Assembly: GCA_030848705.1 (NCBI GenBank)
Contig: JAUIZM010000016.1
Coordinates: 1,922,001-1,986,000 of the forward strand
Length of the DNA stretch: 64,000 nt
Direction: 5' to 3'
DNA from: Heracleum sosnowskyi
Lineage: Eukaryota; Streptophyta; Magnoliopsida; Apiales; Apiaceae
Shown: one piece after another, positions 34,398 through 46,228 of the stretch
How positions within the stretch are numbered: the stretch's first letter is position 1
Layout of the letters: each line of letters opens with the position of its first letter
The notes under the pieces: model-generated
Database searches by the model: none
What the model was told of the DNA's origin: nothing
The model's input: the letters and a program-made list of their open reading frames with translations, nothing else
Translations under genes and position numbers: made by a program

Positions 34398-37300
34398 TCA
34401 CTCTGAAAACAAATGGGGATATCTTCCTAGCATCTCGCTCTCTAGCTCCCAAGTTGATTCTTCCACATTATGATTCCTCCATACCACTCTGACTAGTTTG
34501 ATGACCTTGTTTCGGAGCACTTGTTCCTTTCGATCTATAATTTCCACTGGTTGCTCGACATAGGTCAAGTCTGGTTGTATGTCTACGTGCTCGTATTCCA
34601 CGATATGCTTAGCATCTGACTTGTAGGGCCTTAGCATCGAAACATGAAACACGTTGTGGACTTGTTGCAAATATGGGGGTAGTGCTAGTTCATATGCTAG
34701 CTTTCCAATACGTCTCAAGATTTCAAACGGCCCAATGTATCTAGGGCTCAACTTTCCTTTCTTTCCAAATCTCATCAATCCTTTCCAAGGAGACACTTTC
34801 AGAAACACTAGGTCTCCTACTTCATACTCTTTTCCCTTCCGAGCCAAATCTGCATACTTTTTCTGTCTATCCTGGGCTGCTATTAGCCTTCCTCGGATTA
34901 AATCAACTATGTTCTTTGTCCTTTGAACCATTTCAGGCCCTAGCAACTTGCGCTCACCAACTTCATCCCAATATAAGGGAGATCTGCACCTTCTTCCATA
35001 AAGGGCCTCATAAGGCGGCATTCCAATGCTCGCATGAAAACTATTATTATAAGAGAATTCAACCAATGGCAAGTGATCATCCCAACTTCCTTTAAGATCT
35101 AGGGCACAGAACCTCAGCATATCCTCAAGTGTTTGGATAGTCCTTTCGCTTTGCCCATCTGTCTGAGGGTGATAGGCAGTACTCATATTCAGCTTGGTTC
35201 CGGCACACTCTTGAAAGCTCCTCCAAAATCTTGAATTAAATCTGGGATCTCGATCCGTTACAATGGTCACCGGAACTCCATGCCGGGCCACAATCTCCTT
35301 CACATATATATCCACTAATTTGTCAACAGTGAATCTTTCGTTAATCGGTAGAAAGTGGGCTGACTTCGTTAGTCGGTCTATTATAACCCATATGGCGTCA
35401 TGATTGGCCTAGGTCCTTGGTAGACCTACGACAAAGTCCATTGCTATATGATCCCATTTCCATTCGGGAATTTCCAGAGGTTGTAGAAGTCCACTAGGCC
35501 TTTGGTGTTCGGCTTTTACTCTTTGACAGGTCAGGCATTTGCCTACCCATTCCGCCACATCTCTTTTCATGTTAGGCCACCAATAGTACTCTTTCAAATC
35601 TTGGTACATCTTATTTCCTCCTGGGTGAATTGAATATCTACTATTGTGAGCTTCATGCAGAATCTCATCTTTTAGCTCTGGGACATTAGGAATCCAAATT
35701 CTGTAAGTATATCTCCTTATGCCCTGGTTGTCTTTCTCAGTCCTCATTTCTTCCCCCGTCAGGGATTCTCTTTCTTCTTGGAACATTCGTTCTTGGCACA
35801 ACTTGATCTTTTCTAACAATGGAGATTGGACCTGAATTTCCATCAACTTTTCTTGACCATCTCCCGGCATTCTGACCTCAATTTCCAACTTCTCCATATC
35901 CCTTATCAGGGTTTCCTCCAAAGTCATCATCTTAAGCCTCTCCTTTCTGCTAAGGGCGTCAGCCACCACATTGGCTTTACCCGGGTGATAACGAATTTCA
36001 CAGTCATAATCTTTAATCAGTTCTAGCCATCTTCTCTGGCGCATGTTAAGCTCTTTTTGGGTAAAGATGTACTTGAGGCTCTTATGATCAGTGTAGATTT
36101 CGCATTTTTCCCCATACAAGTAATGCCTCCAAATCTTTAAGGCGAAAACTATCGCTGCCAATTCTAGATCGTGAGTTGGGTATCGAATCTCGTAGTCCTT
36201 TAGCTGCCTTGACGCATACGCGATTACTTTATCATGCTGCATAAGCACACACCCTAATCCTTTGTGCGACGCATCACTGTAAATCACGAAGTCTCCTTTT
36301 CCATCAGGCAACGCCAACACGGGGGCCGTCACCAACCTTCTCTTCAGCTCTTGAAAGCTTTTCTCACATTTATCTGTCCATTCAAACTTCTCCGTCTTGC
36401 GGGTAAGTCGTGTTAACGGGGCTGCTATCTTTGCAAAATCTTGCACAAATCTTCGGTAATACCTCGCCAGTCCGATAAAGCTCCTTACCTCTGTTGGGGT
36501 GGTTGGACGCTCCCAATTCGAAACTGCTTCTATCTTGGAGGGGTCAACCAACACTCCTTCTTTATTAATTACATGCCCTAAAAATTGCACCTCCTCCTTC
36601 CAGAATTCACACTTCGAGAACTTGGCATACAACTGCTCTTTCCTGAGAACTCCTAGGGCTATTCTCAGATGCTCAGCGTGTTCTACTTCCGTCTTAGAAT
36701 AGATAAGAATGTCATCAATGAAAACTATGACGAATTTGTCCAAATATTTCTTCAACACTCTATTCATCAAGTCCATAAAGGCTGCGGGGGCATTTGTTAA
36801 TCCAAACGACATCACCAAGAACTCGTAATGTCCATAACGGGTACGGAATGCGGTTTTAGGAATATCCTCGGGTTTAATCTTAAGCTGGTGATATCCAGTC
36901 CTCAAGTCAATCTTAGAAAAGTATACAGCACCTTTTAGCTGATCAAACAAATCATCGATTCTTGGCAAAGGGTACTTGTTCTTTATGGTTAGCTTGTTTA
37001 ATTCTCGATAGTCAATGCATAATCGCATACTCCCATCTTTCTTTTTCACGAACAACACTGGTGCGCCCCAAGGCGACACACTAGGTCTTATAAAACCTTT
37101 CTCTAATAGTTCTTGCGACTGGGTAGCCAGCTCCTTCATCTCTACTGGGGCTAATCTATATGGGGCCTTGGACACTGGCGCCGATCCTGGGGCTAGCTCA
37201 ATCGCAAACTCAATTTCTCTGTCGGGTGGTAACCCCGGAAGATCTTGGGGAAACACATCCTCGAATTCATTGACTACTGGAATATCTTGCAGATTGGGTA

Positions 37301-39095
37301 CCTCCTTCTGGGTGTCCACCACGTAAGCTAAGTAAGCTTCGTTTCCCTTTCGCAACAATCTTTTGGTTTGGGCCATGGTTAAGAATTTTCGTGTCTGTCT
37401 TATCCCTTTAAACACTATATCTTTCTTCCCTGGGGTACTCAATTTAATCTTCTTCCCTTTACAATCTATCTGAGCATTATTACGGGACAACCAATCCATT
37501 CCTAAAATAACATCAAACTCCCCTAACTTGAAAGGAATCAAATCAACAGAAAAAGATTGATCTCCTATTCTTAACTCACATCCGGGGTGAACCTGATTAA
37601 CTTGGACTATCTCATGATTGACTATTTCTACTTGCAAGGAATCTCCTAGGGGTTGAGCTTTAAGTCCTAATTTATAAGCAAAGTCCCATGATATAAAAGA
37701 TTTAGTCGCTCCAGAATCAAATAAAACATTTGCACTAACTGAGTTGAGAGAAAGAGTACCCGCTATCACATCGGTATCCCTCACTGCATCCTGCACGGTC
37801 ATATTAAAAGTTCTGGCCGTTGGTGGCTTGTTGGAGGCAGCCTTGCTGGCCCCTGATGCGGCTGGCTGGCTCCTTGGACAAGTTCTGGATACGTGCCCCT
37901 GCTGACCACAATTATAACAAGTAGGTCCCTTGCTGATATTAGGGAAACCCATGGTACAAGAACTAGCATAATGGCCTGGTCGTCCACATTTATAACAAGT
38001 TGTCGCACTCATTTTGCATACACCTAGATGTCTCTTTCCATAGGTGGCACATACTGGAAATGAAGGTCGAAAGGATTGGGACTGTGGTGCTCCCGACTGC
38101 TTATTACCCTGGTTTATGCTGGGGCTCCTGGTTGGCCTGGATCATTCATTTCTACCAGGTAGGGAAACCGCTCTGCGATTGAACTTGTTTGAAGGGTTGC
38201 CTCCTTCCGAACCCCCTCCCACACTCACATGCTTCCTTTTTCTTCCTCCCCTATCTTTCTGGACTTGATCCATGCCTGCTTCGGCGATTGCGGCTTTCTG
38301 TACTAGGGTGGCATAATCTGTAATTTCCAGAATAGCTACCCGATTCTGGATCCCTGGCCTCAGCCCTTGCTGAAACCTACTAGCTTTCTTTTCGTCCGTG
38401 TCCACGAACTCAGGCACGAACCTTGACAGTTCAGTAAACTTCGCTTCATACTCTGCTACTGATAAGTTATTTTGCTTTAGCTCCAAGAACTTGAGCTCCA
38501 TCTGAGTTTTCATAAATCTCGGAAAATACTTCTCCAGAAATAACTGCTTAAACCTTTCCCATGCTATCACAGCATCTGCTTCCATATTTCTCTTGGCCTC
38601 CCATCAATAGTTGGCTTCTCCCTTTAACATGTACGTTGCAAAAATGGTCTTTTGTGCTTCCCCAATACTCAGAATTTCGAATGACTTCTCCATCTCCTTA
38701 ATCCATGCCCTCGCCTCTACTGGGTCGGCTGATCCTGTAAACTCAGGAGGCTTTAGTGATTTAAAGGCCCTGAAAGAGTTGGCCACATTACTGTTGTCCC
38801 CTTGAGGTGGTTGGGGTTGTCGAACCAAATTTTGTCTAAGCAACTCCATGAATTGACCCATAGGGTCTCTATTCCGATCTTCCCTCTCTTGCTGAACCTC
38901 AGTTTCTTCCCTTTCATCCTCAAACTCCGCGGTGTAGAAGGTTTCATCTCTTTCCCCATACTGTGAGTCTTCCTGCTCATTATAATCTTCGTCATATTCT
39001 TCATCATACTCAGGGTTTTCAACATGTTGGTTGTGACTCTCTTGGTCGATAGACTCATGGGGATTGGCCCTAGTTCCCATTCTTCGCGGAGGCAT
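34398..39095 (-). pseudogene. gag-pol: Gypsy-3 gag-pol polyprotein, 1,565 codons with three stop codons
   Basis: A single frame from MPPRRMGTRANP to YPHLFSE, interrupted only by TGA at 38604-38606 (NY*WEAK, where Gypsy-1 has TGG), TGA at 38142-38144 (after GRNE, where Gypsy-1 has GGT) and TAG at 35409-35411 (after VVGLPRT). Domains in order: Gag core; zinc knuckles [14 protein letters not shown] (residue ~367) and [14 protein letters not shown]; protease [10 protein letters not shown] (Asp ~460); RT with [13 protein letters not shown] (~800); RNase [14 protein letters not shown]; integrase [27 protein letters not shown]; catalytic [16 protein letters not shown] and HPQTDGQSERTIQ; C-terminal chromodomain VRVVWRNHNVEESTWELE. 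Gag and Pol share one frame, as in many plant chromoviruses. No indel was found, so the copy decayed only recently. Confidence 0.93.
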
Positions 39096-39517
39096 CTTAC
39101 TGAAATTTGGAAAACCACATTAAATTTATGCACCTGTTTTGTAGGATTTCTCCTTACACAATGATAGTATATTTGGGATTTAGGATCCCCAGTTCTATAT
39201 ATGATGGCAATTCAATCGAAAAAAATGTGCACAGATAAAGATCAAACACACTGGTGACCATGTCACTAAAACTGGCGTAACTGAAACGAAAACCATATAT
39301 ACATAGTGCTGCCAAACTACAACATCTGAACCAACATCATAGTTTCAGAGTACAACTGCCTGGTAACAACAACTAGCATAAAAGTGAAATACAAAGTCTA
39401 TCCATCTAGTCTGCCTACGGGAAACTATATACAACAAAACAAACCCTTCAAAAATCGGCACCCTACTATGGCCGGGCAAGACTAATAGGCTAGACTACCA
39501 TATCACTGTATCTGGAA
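39096..39517 (-). other. Gypsy-3 leader between pre-gag ORF and gag
   Basis: Homologous to 7190-7607 of Gypsy-1. No supported gene. Confidence 0.5.
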
Positions 39518-40213
39518 TCAGCCACGAGCGCGGGTCAGGGCCCTCACCCTGATCATCGCAAGACGGACGATCTCCTCAGTATCAAATCGGGACACTCTAC
39601 CACCTCCGTCTGTCTGTAAAGCCCTAATCCTCGCTCGTGCCCGTCGCTCGATGCGGGTCACCTCCCTCCTAAAAGCCTGAGGGCGAAGGGTCCTCCTGAC
39701 ACGCTGGAGCCTAAGCCTCTCAGTCCTCTCTGCGGCGAGCTGTAGCCGAGACTCTGCCAACCTGGCCTCTGCTGCTGTCAAGTCTGTCGTCAACCTGCTC
39801 ACAATCCACCCATGCACAAAAACCGGCACACCATCTAGGGGGGCATGGGGCGGAGTGACTGGGATCGCTGGCGGGACATCCTCTGCCTGAGTGGGCTCTA
39901 GGGTCTGCTCCTCATGATCCTCAGGGGGACTCAGCGGGAGAGGTGGGGGACTAGGGGGACTCTCCGAATCATCCCAACCCTGCTCCTCAGCCTGAGCCTC
40001 ACCCCCCATCTCCTCCTCTGGATCTACCTCAGCAACAGAAATCTCCTCGTCGAACTCAGTGGCCGGAGTCCACTCTGGATCCACCTTTGGATCCTCCTCC
40101 GGGTCCTCCTCCGGTTGCTCATCTCCTGATCTCTCATAGTGTGGGTCTGAGGCCCGGAGTACCTCCTCATCGTGCTGCCGCTCAAACCCCTCTGGGTCTG
40201 GGATATCGCCCGC
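39518..40213 (-). CDS. Conserved pre-gag accessory ORF of Gypsy-3 (about 231 codons, no upstream ATG)
   Basis: Opens after an in-frame TAG (40216-40214 on the minus strand) and ends RALTRARG-TGA. Acidic/proline-rich N half (EEDPEEDP, PPSPPPLPLSPPEDHEEQ) and basic helical C half (RLAESRLQLAAERTERLRLQRVRRTLRP), closely matching Gypsy-1 but 10 codons shorter with the frame kept. There is no ATG until the last few residues (LAMIRV), so as it stands it needs splicing from an upstream exon or non-AUG initiation. Intact in this copy although gag-pol has three stops. Function unknown. Confidence 0.55.
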   Translation of the reverse strand, partial: AGDIPDPEGFERQHDEEVLRASDPHYERSGDEQPEEDPEEDPKVDPEWTPATEFDEEISVAEVDPEEEMGGEAQAEEQGWDDSESPPSPPPLPLSPPEDHEEQTLEPTQAEDVPPAIPVTPPHAPLDGVPVFVHGWIVSRLTTDLTAAEARLAESRLQLAAERTERLRLQRVRRTLRPQAFRREVTRIERRARARIRALQTDGGGRVSRFDTEEIVRLAMIRVRALTRARG

Positions 40214-40352
40214 CTACACAATAACGAACTATATTACTACCATGGTATTTAAGAGTTCCCATAAGGGTTTTAGGTGAACCTGGCAAGGGTTCTTATTATC
40301 TTAGTGAGTTTATAATTATAACGTCTCATCATCTCTGGGGTGTCTAACTCTT

Positions 40353-40364
40353 GCTCTGATACCA
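40353..40364 (-). other. Gypsy-3 primer-binding site
   Basis: Plus-strand GCTCTGATACCA, the complement of TGGTATCAGAGC (initiator tRNA-Met), four bases from the 5' LTR. Confidence 0.9.
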
Positions 40365-40368
40365 TATC

Positions 40369-43300
40369 TGTAACAACCCCAGACCCGGGGTCGGAGATCT
40401 GGTCGTTACGGTCATTATTCCATGCATCATGCTTGACTTGAATCAATATAAATAAATAACATGCTATGACCCCGCAATCTAAGCTCACACACATACAAGT
40501 TATAGTCCCAGAGATGAACTTGAAATAAGTAATGCTGACAGGATCCACATACATATCATGAGTGTTTACAAGCCCAAATATAATTTACAAGTTTATGTTT
40601 GCTGCCACTTCTTTAAGTTACGTCATACATATAGTTAAAAGCTGAATCCAACTACCAATCTATATCACTAGTAAGTTCTACCTCAGCTATGGCGGCAATA
40701 GTGTCAGGGGAGAGTCCTCTGGGTACTCGCGCCCTCTTGCGCATGGTGGTTTCGGTACGAGCCATCTGGTTTATCTGTTATGGTGATATATATAAAAATA
40801 AGCAAGGGTGAGCAACGAAGCCCACCAAAATAATACTGAACTGATAAACAATATATATATCCAAGTACCATCTTTCACAATAAACATTTACTTCATATCA
40901 TAATCTGGAAATAGAGACAATGCAAAAATATTTCCAAATTCGTTTTCGAAACTCATCTGATTCCATATATCTTTTTCAACACAATCATATACCTTTTTGT
41001 ACTTTTATATGCTTTCTGATAGACTCATATATTGGAATAACTTGAATACTCTTGAATAAACTTTCTTTCTCTGAACTTGCATAAAGCTGAATAACTTGAG
41101 TAAACTTTCTTTCATGGATGATGAACTGTAGACGGAGATTCTGGGCGACAGGGATACCTCTACGATGATCAGTCGTAAGGCAAATCCCCACTGCTGTTTT
41201 TCTACGTATAAGGGAAAATAGAACAGATGCTAACTGATCTACCTCCCCGCCTTCGGTTGTAGGGGGAAGAGCAGACCCATTCATAGACTGCCGGCCTGAT
41301 ACTCTTCTCTGGGTGGGAAAAACAGACCCGTTCATAGACCGTCGGTCTACGCGTAATTCCCTCCTCTTACCCTACGGTCGGGCACATACTGATAATCTAA
41401 GGGAAAAACAGACTCGTTCATAGACTGTCGGTCTACGCGTATTTCCCTTAGGGGACAGGCGCCACTCAGTCCCTTACATATTCTCCGAGTTCAAGAAAAT
41501 CCATAACTCTGAAACATAAAGTTCCTTTCCCTTTTTCCCCTAGTATACGACTCCACAAAGTAGTCATATCTGGTTGGAAAGGAAAATTCACCCATATTTC
41601 CCAAGCTGATGCTTGTTCATGGATACAACTTATTCCAGTGGTCTTACTCCTCGAGTCTTGAGGAAGTAATCAAAATCATTTTGATGGTAGCATACAAAGC
41701 TGTTAAAGGAATAGTTTCAAAAAGATTTAGGACCGGGCAGTCCACTTGAAACAAACATAAAATCTTGAGTAAGGTCCCCTGAGTCTTTATAGTTTGAGCG
41801 AACATTTAAGTCTTTCTGAATATAGACTTAAAAGGGAAATAGATTTGGGAACCTTCTCTAATTATATTATAATTATCTGAATAAAGCTTTATTAGTTATC
41901 GAGGGTTAAAGGAAAATTTCACAAAATACTTCCTTAAGAAGTAGGGCTTTAAATAGTTAATGAAAACTGTATTTAATAAAGAATATTTATTTAGAAATAA
42001 TTCCCAAATACTTTCTTAAGAAAATAATGGATAATAGTATAATAATATAACCCTAGATAACAACTGATACTATTCCCGGTCCGTAGAATAAATACAGAGT
42101 ATATACCCCCTACTGAGGGTTTTTCTTAAAACATCGGCTTATAAATATTGCCGTAACCATTGCTTATAAGTCCAACTCATACTAATAACTTTTACTTAGC
42201 ATCGTAAATATCGTTACGAAATCATGAACACATAGCATATATATATATCAAAATCTTTTATTTATCACCACAACAGTTTATAAAGGTATAGGTTTGAAAA
42301 CTTGCCTGATCTCTGGGTCTGTGAGCGGTGTCCTGCAGTGGTCCGGCGATCTATCAACAATAAAAATATCTTTCATCAATAACTTATACTTAGGAATCAA
42401 ACGAACATTATTCTTAAACTTAAACGCCACACCAATGCAACTATATGATCATAACCATTGCAATCTCTATTACCATCTTATACTTAGGTACTCGTTTGTT
42501 ATCAAGGGACATCACCCCAACTTGCCCTTGATCTGACTTGAAATTATAAATGCTCTAGAGTCAACCTCCTATGATCCATTCCAAGGTTTTTGATTCGTTT
42601 CTCAAGGTGTTTCTAAAGTTATGTCCAAGTACTTGTTTTAAGGGGTTCCTCGCACTTAGCCTTACTTCAATCATTTTTATAAAATCGAAAAATGATCATT
42701 TTCAGACAAGGTTTTCTCCTATACTTTCCTTACTGTCTCTACTATTTAATTACCAAAATTAGCTCCTGCAATGATCAAGTCAAGAGAGCTTTATTTCAGT
42801 TACAAACTTATCTTCTCGTTTCTGACCTACTTTTACTAATTTGACCATATCTCCTAAACCGTAAGTCGGATAGTTCCGATTCTTGCGCCAAAACAATCTA
42901 CGTTCAAAAATCTATAAGTAAAAGTCATATACTCATCAAGGTCAGAGACCTATCTCGACTGTTAAGCTCTGTTTTCAAAGGTTTTATAAATTTCGGCATT
43001 ACGACGGCTATACATCGGATAATCCCAAAATCCAAACACTCCAAATATCATACTCTCTACTCCAACAACTCATACATGTTGTTCAACATCCAACCAAGGG
43101 ATACCACTGCCAAGCCTCCACATAAACCAATTTAACATTCATCCAAACCCAATCATAACCATCATGTCCTACATATACATCAAATCTCTATAACTCATCT
43201 AAATCATCAAAAATGAAATTATGAACTAGGGTTTCAAAAGAGGGTTACCTTCCTTGATGTATGGGTGACCTCAATAAGCCTTGATTAGCCTTTATCTAAC

Positions 43301-44425
43301 CTTAGGAGAGCTTGAATCATCAAAAGAAATAATGAAAACAAGGTTAGCTCTCGGAGTTACTATTCACCCAGTAAAAGAACTGCAAAAACGAAGGCCTTAC
43401 CGTGCTTAAATGGAAACATCTTGCGAACTAGAAGTTGTAGATTATCTCAAGACCTTTCCAACAAGCTAAAGAACACAAGATTTGAGTAAGAAACGAAGGA
43501 GATCTGGCTGCTACAGTTTGGCCGAATGTTCTTCAATGGTGGTGATGTTTTTGTGTTCCTTTTTCTTTTTGTTTAATTACTTGTGTCTTTTGTATAATTA
43601 AATGGTCAACTTTGGTGAGTCATGGTCCTTGGCACCTTCTTCTCTCGACATGTGTCGCACATGCATTGGTTCCATTAAAGTAGCTTTACTGGTTCGTTTC
43701 CTTTCACATAGATGATCCAAATGTTGCATCCCTCGAACCATTCTTGTTACATGTTACTTCCATGCCTATATTTAATCCTGTAAACGTTCTTGATATCTCT
43801 AATTCTTTTATTAAATCCATATCCCCGGAATTAATAATTTAAATCCTTAAATATTCTCAAATAATAATTTATTCATCCGTTTTTGGTGATACTTCGGAGA
43901 AAACGGAAATACTATTTTTCCGATTCTGACAGCTTTTGCATTCCTTCATTTTCCTCGTAGATCACTAATGTGACTTTGAAAGTTTATTATATCGCCCCGC
44001 ATATAGTGTGGTCTGAAAAACTTTTTAAATGAAAAAGTTACTATTCATCAGTGGTTTTTCTATAATCCTTTGGATCAATATCCGTTCCAATATTCCTGGT
44101 TTATTTTCTCTTCACTTCTTGCACTTAGAAATGTTCTAGTGCTTTCTCGGGCACACGCTATCTTGCTTACGGAGTTGTCGGATGCATACCAGATATCGAT
44201 TTGGATGACATAAAAATACTTTTCTTCCTTGGAATATTGTATTCTTATTTTCCAGAGAGATTATTCTTATCTATATGTTCAGTCCATTCTTACTATTCTC
44301 AAAATGTTTGAAAACCGAAATTCATATTCATTTCATAACTTGATTCTCAAAGTCATTGCCACTATCCATATTTACATCAACATATAATAAAAGTTTTAAT
44401 TCTACCCAAAATCTGGGGTCTCACA
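40369..44425 (-). repeat. Gypsy-3 5' LTR (4,057 bp)
   Basis: Near-identical to 30310-34364 (scattered single-base differences). TATA-like run at 40851-40860 on the minus strand, followed by the short ORF at 40765. Its outer end is TCACA instead of TTACA. Confidence 0.95.
40652..40765 (-). CDS. Short LTR-encoded ORF (37 aa), possible first exon
   Basis: MARTETTMRKRARVPRGL... ending TSDIDW, homologous to the Gypsy-1 peptide. The start sits about 85 bases after the TATA-like run. Codon GAG (40684-40682) is followed by GTAGAA; joining it to GCG at 40213 gives an in-frame 259-residue product, matching the 267-residue product of the same joint in Gypsy-1. The inferred introns are 468 and 470 bases. 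Splicing is inferred, not shown. Confidence 0.45.
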   Translation of the reverse strand: MARTETTMRKRARVPRGLSPDTIAAIAEVELTSDIDW

Positions 44426-45727
44426 CTGTACATCAGTATCCTGCTTCTTTTCTAAAGAAATTTGATACTTGCCCTTAGATAATCTCCTTCTTTTCTGTGG
44501 TGTAGACAATGGAACCACAACTTCAGTAGAAATATCAGTAACTTCCTTATTCACATTCATTATAGAGGATATTGGTAAATCATCCTCTGAATCAGTCTCA
44601 TCCCTGAGAACTAATTTTCTTTTAACAGAAACAGCCTCAACACCTTTTGCAGCTTTCTTCACCAAGACCCCTTTTACACCCCCTTGTAACTTCTTTTTAG
44701 TGAGTGTTGTAGAGGAAGAATCCTTTGAACCTGATTGCCTTCCTGACACATCAGTTCTAGCTGATTTCTTTGATTGTACAACTAAAGTCTTTTGAGAGAC
44801 ATTAGAGGTGGTAGTTGACTGTTTATTCTGTTTAGGAGGCATGCTTGGGTTAGGAACAAGGTGTGATTGGCCTTGCCCCATAGCATTAGAAATTAAACCA
44901 TAATGAGTAGGCATTTTCCTATGTAAGAAAAACCTGATCTCATCAGGAATAAAAGCATTTCCTATGAAACCATTTGCCTTATCACTGTTGACTAATGACT
45001 TAATATTATTCTCAGTAATTCTACAGATAGGTAGAACCACATCATTCTCAAAAACAACATTAGGACACAAGTGATTAAATATCAACTGTAAAAATCTAAG
45101 AAAACAGACAGAACCTAACTTATCTGATTTCCTATCACTTAAAGCTTTTAAGATAAACGACCCATAATCAAACACTGTAGAATGGATAAGAGAGTACCCA
45201 ATTTTGAGAGATCCTGATGGAAGAGCATCAAAATTTGATGTCTTGTTCAGGAAACAGCGACTGATCGTATCAAAGAAGAAATTCCATTCCTTCTTAAGCT
45301 TTGTCCTAAAGAGATTGCCATATCTCTTTACTTCACCATTGTAGCCCAACTTTGTAACAAACTCAAAGAGAGTAGAGTCCGAAACATTAGCAGGAATAAC
45401 ATCACCAAGAACAGGTAAATGCAGGGCTTCCTCCACAATTGCAGGAGTCACATAGTGAGTAATTCCATTATATTCAAAACTCATCAAGATGGTGTCAGAA
45501 TACCCTTTGTCAAAAGTAACTGAGTTCCACACCTACATTATAGACTTAAAAGAAACACTTGCAGGTTCTGTTAAAGCAAACTTCAATGGGCTTGAAGCTA
45601 GAAAATCTTGAATTATATGAAACTCATTGGGTAAATCTTGATGATTTAGAATAGCCACAAAATTGTTAGTAGCAAAAGTAACACCACTAATCACTGTTTG
45701 TTTGTTCATGAATGATGAAGACGCCAT
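44426..45727 (-). pseudogene. Copia-3 accessory ORF, N-terminal part
   Basis: Starts ATG at 45727 in the strong plant context ACAATGGC (MASSSFMNKQTVISG). One in-frame TAG at 45533-45535; otherwise open to the Gypsy-3 insertion and resumes in frame at 30304 beyond the TSD. Residues about 1-285 form a compact domain (GITHYVTPAIVEEALHLP, SLKIGYSLIHSTVFDYG, VCFLRFLQLIFNHLC, FFLHRKMPTHYGLI) resembling what databases call putative plant transposon protein domains; that name is my best recollection of the family, not a search result. Then a Lys/Ser-rich, NLS-like linker (KKSARTDVSGR, KKKLQGGVKG, PQKRRRLSKGK). The last feature suggests nuclear rather than membrane location. Confidence 0.8.
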
Positions 45728-46228
45728 TGTAATTCTTACAAATCTTGAGAATTTGATGTTTGAAAACAGTTAGGGTTCATAAGCACAGAGAGAGATAGAA
45801 AATCGAAAAACTGATGATGAGAGAGTAATTAATGATTTAGAATATACAAAAGTATTTTGTTAGAACAAAACTTTACTCTCAATAACAGGTGGCAAGATAT
45901 GATTTGTGCACAAATAATTAGTGGACAGATTACGTGTGTAATTTAAATGAAACTGCACCGCTTTTTATGTGTATGTATATGTATATCTATAACAGTGCAA
46001 CACACGCGCGCATACAGTTGTCCTACTAAAACTCAACCGTCCATCAGCAGATACTGACGAAAAATTAGGCACAAATTAAGCAATGAAATACTGACCTGAA
46101 CATCAGGATTGACCAGTTGACTTCCTGTCAAGATTGTATCCTATCAGGATTTGATCAAAGAAAACATACCTTTCTAAATAACCATCAGGATTTTGACAGT
46201 TATCAGGATTTCCTCTCTGTAGCTTTCC
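45728..46228 (-). promoter_or_regulatory. Leader / possible internal promoter upstream of the accessory ORF
   Basis: About 500 bp between the RNase H stop and the accessory ATG. The last ~80 bases resemble a plant gene 5' UTR, with a CT-rich tract (complement of AGAGAGAGATAGAAAATCG) and the ACAATGGC start context. There are no long ORFs. It could hold an internal promoter or a splice acceptor for a subgenomic mRNA; neither is proven and no clear TATA box was seen. Confidence 0.35.

Larger units (their letters stand above)
30310..44425 (-). mobile_element. Gypsy-3: nearly intact Ty3/gypsy chromovirus with 4.06-kb LTRs
   Basis: 14.1 kb, minus strand, TSD CTGTA (30305-30309 and 44426-44430). 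LTRs 30310-34364 and 40369-44425, PBS complement GCTCTGATACCA, PPT complement CTCCCCTCCTT. It contains the pre-gag ORF and one continuous gag-pol frame with only three in-frame stops. It is a second subfamily of the Gypsy-1 family: LTR termini, pre-gag ORF and Gag are clearly homologous. It is a candidate for the kind of element whose enzymes could have moved Gypsy-1. Confidence 0.96.

Noticed and set aside
27041..45727. Calling the accessory ORF an envelope gene
   Set aside because: Position fits, but I see no signal peptide, furin-like site, fusion peptide or transmembrane helix; basic NLS-like and acidic linkers argue against it.
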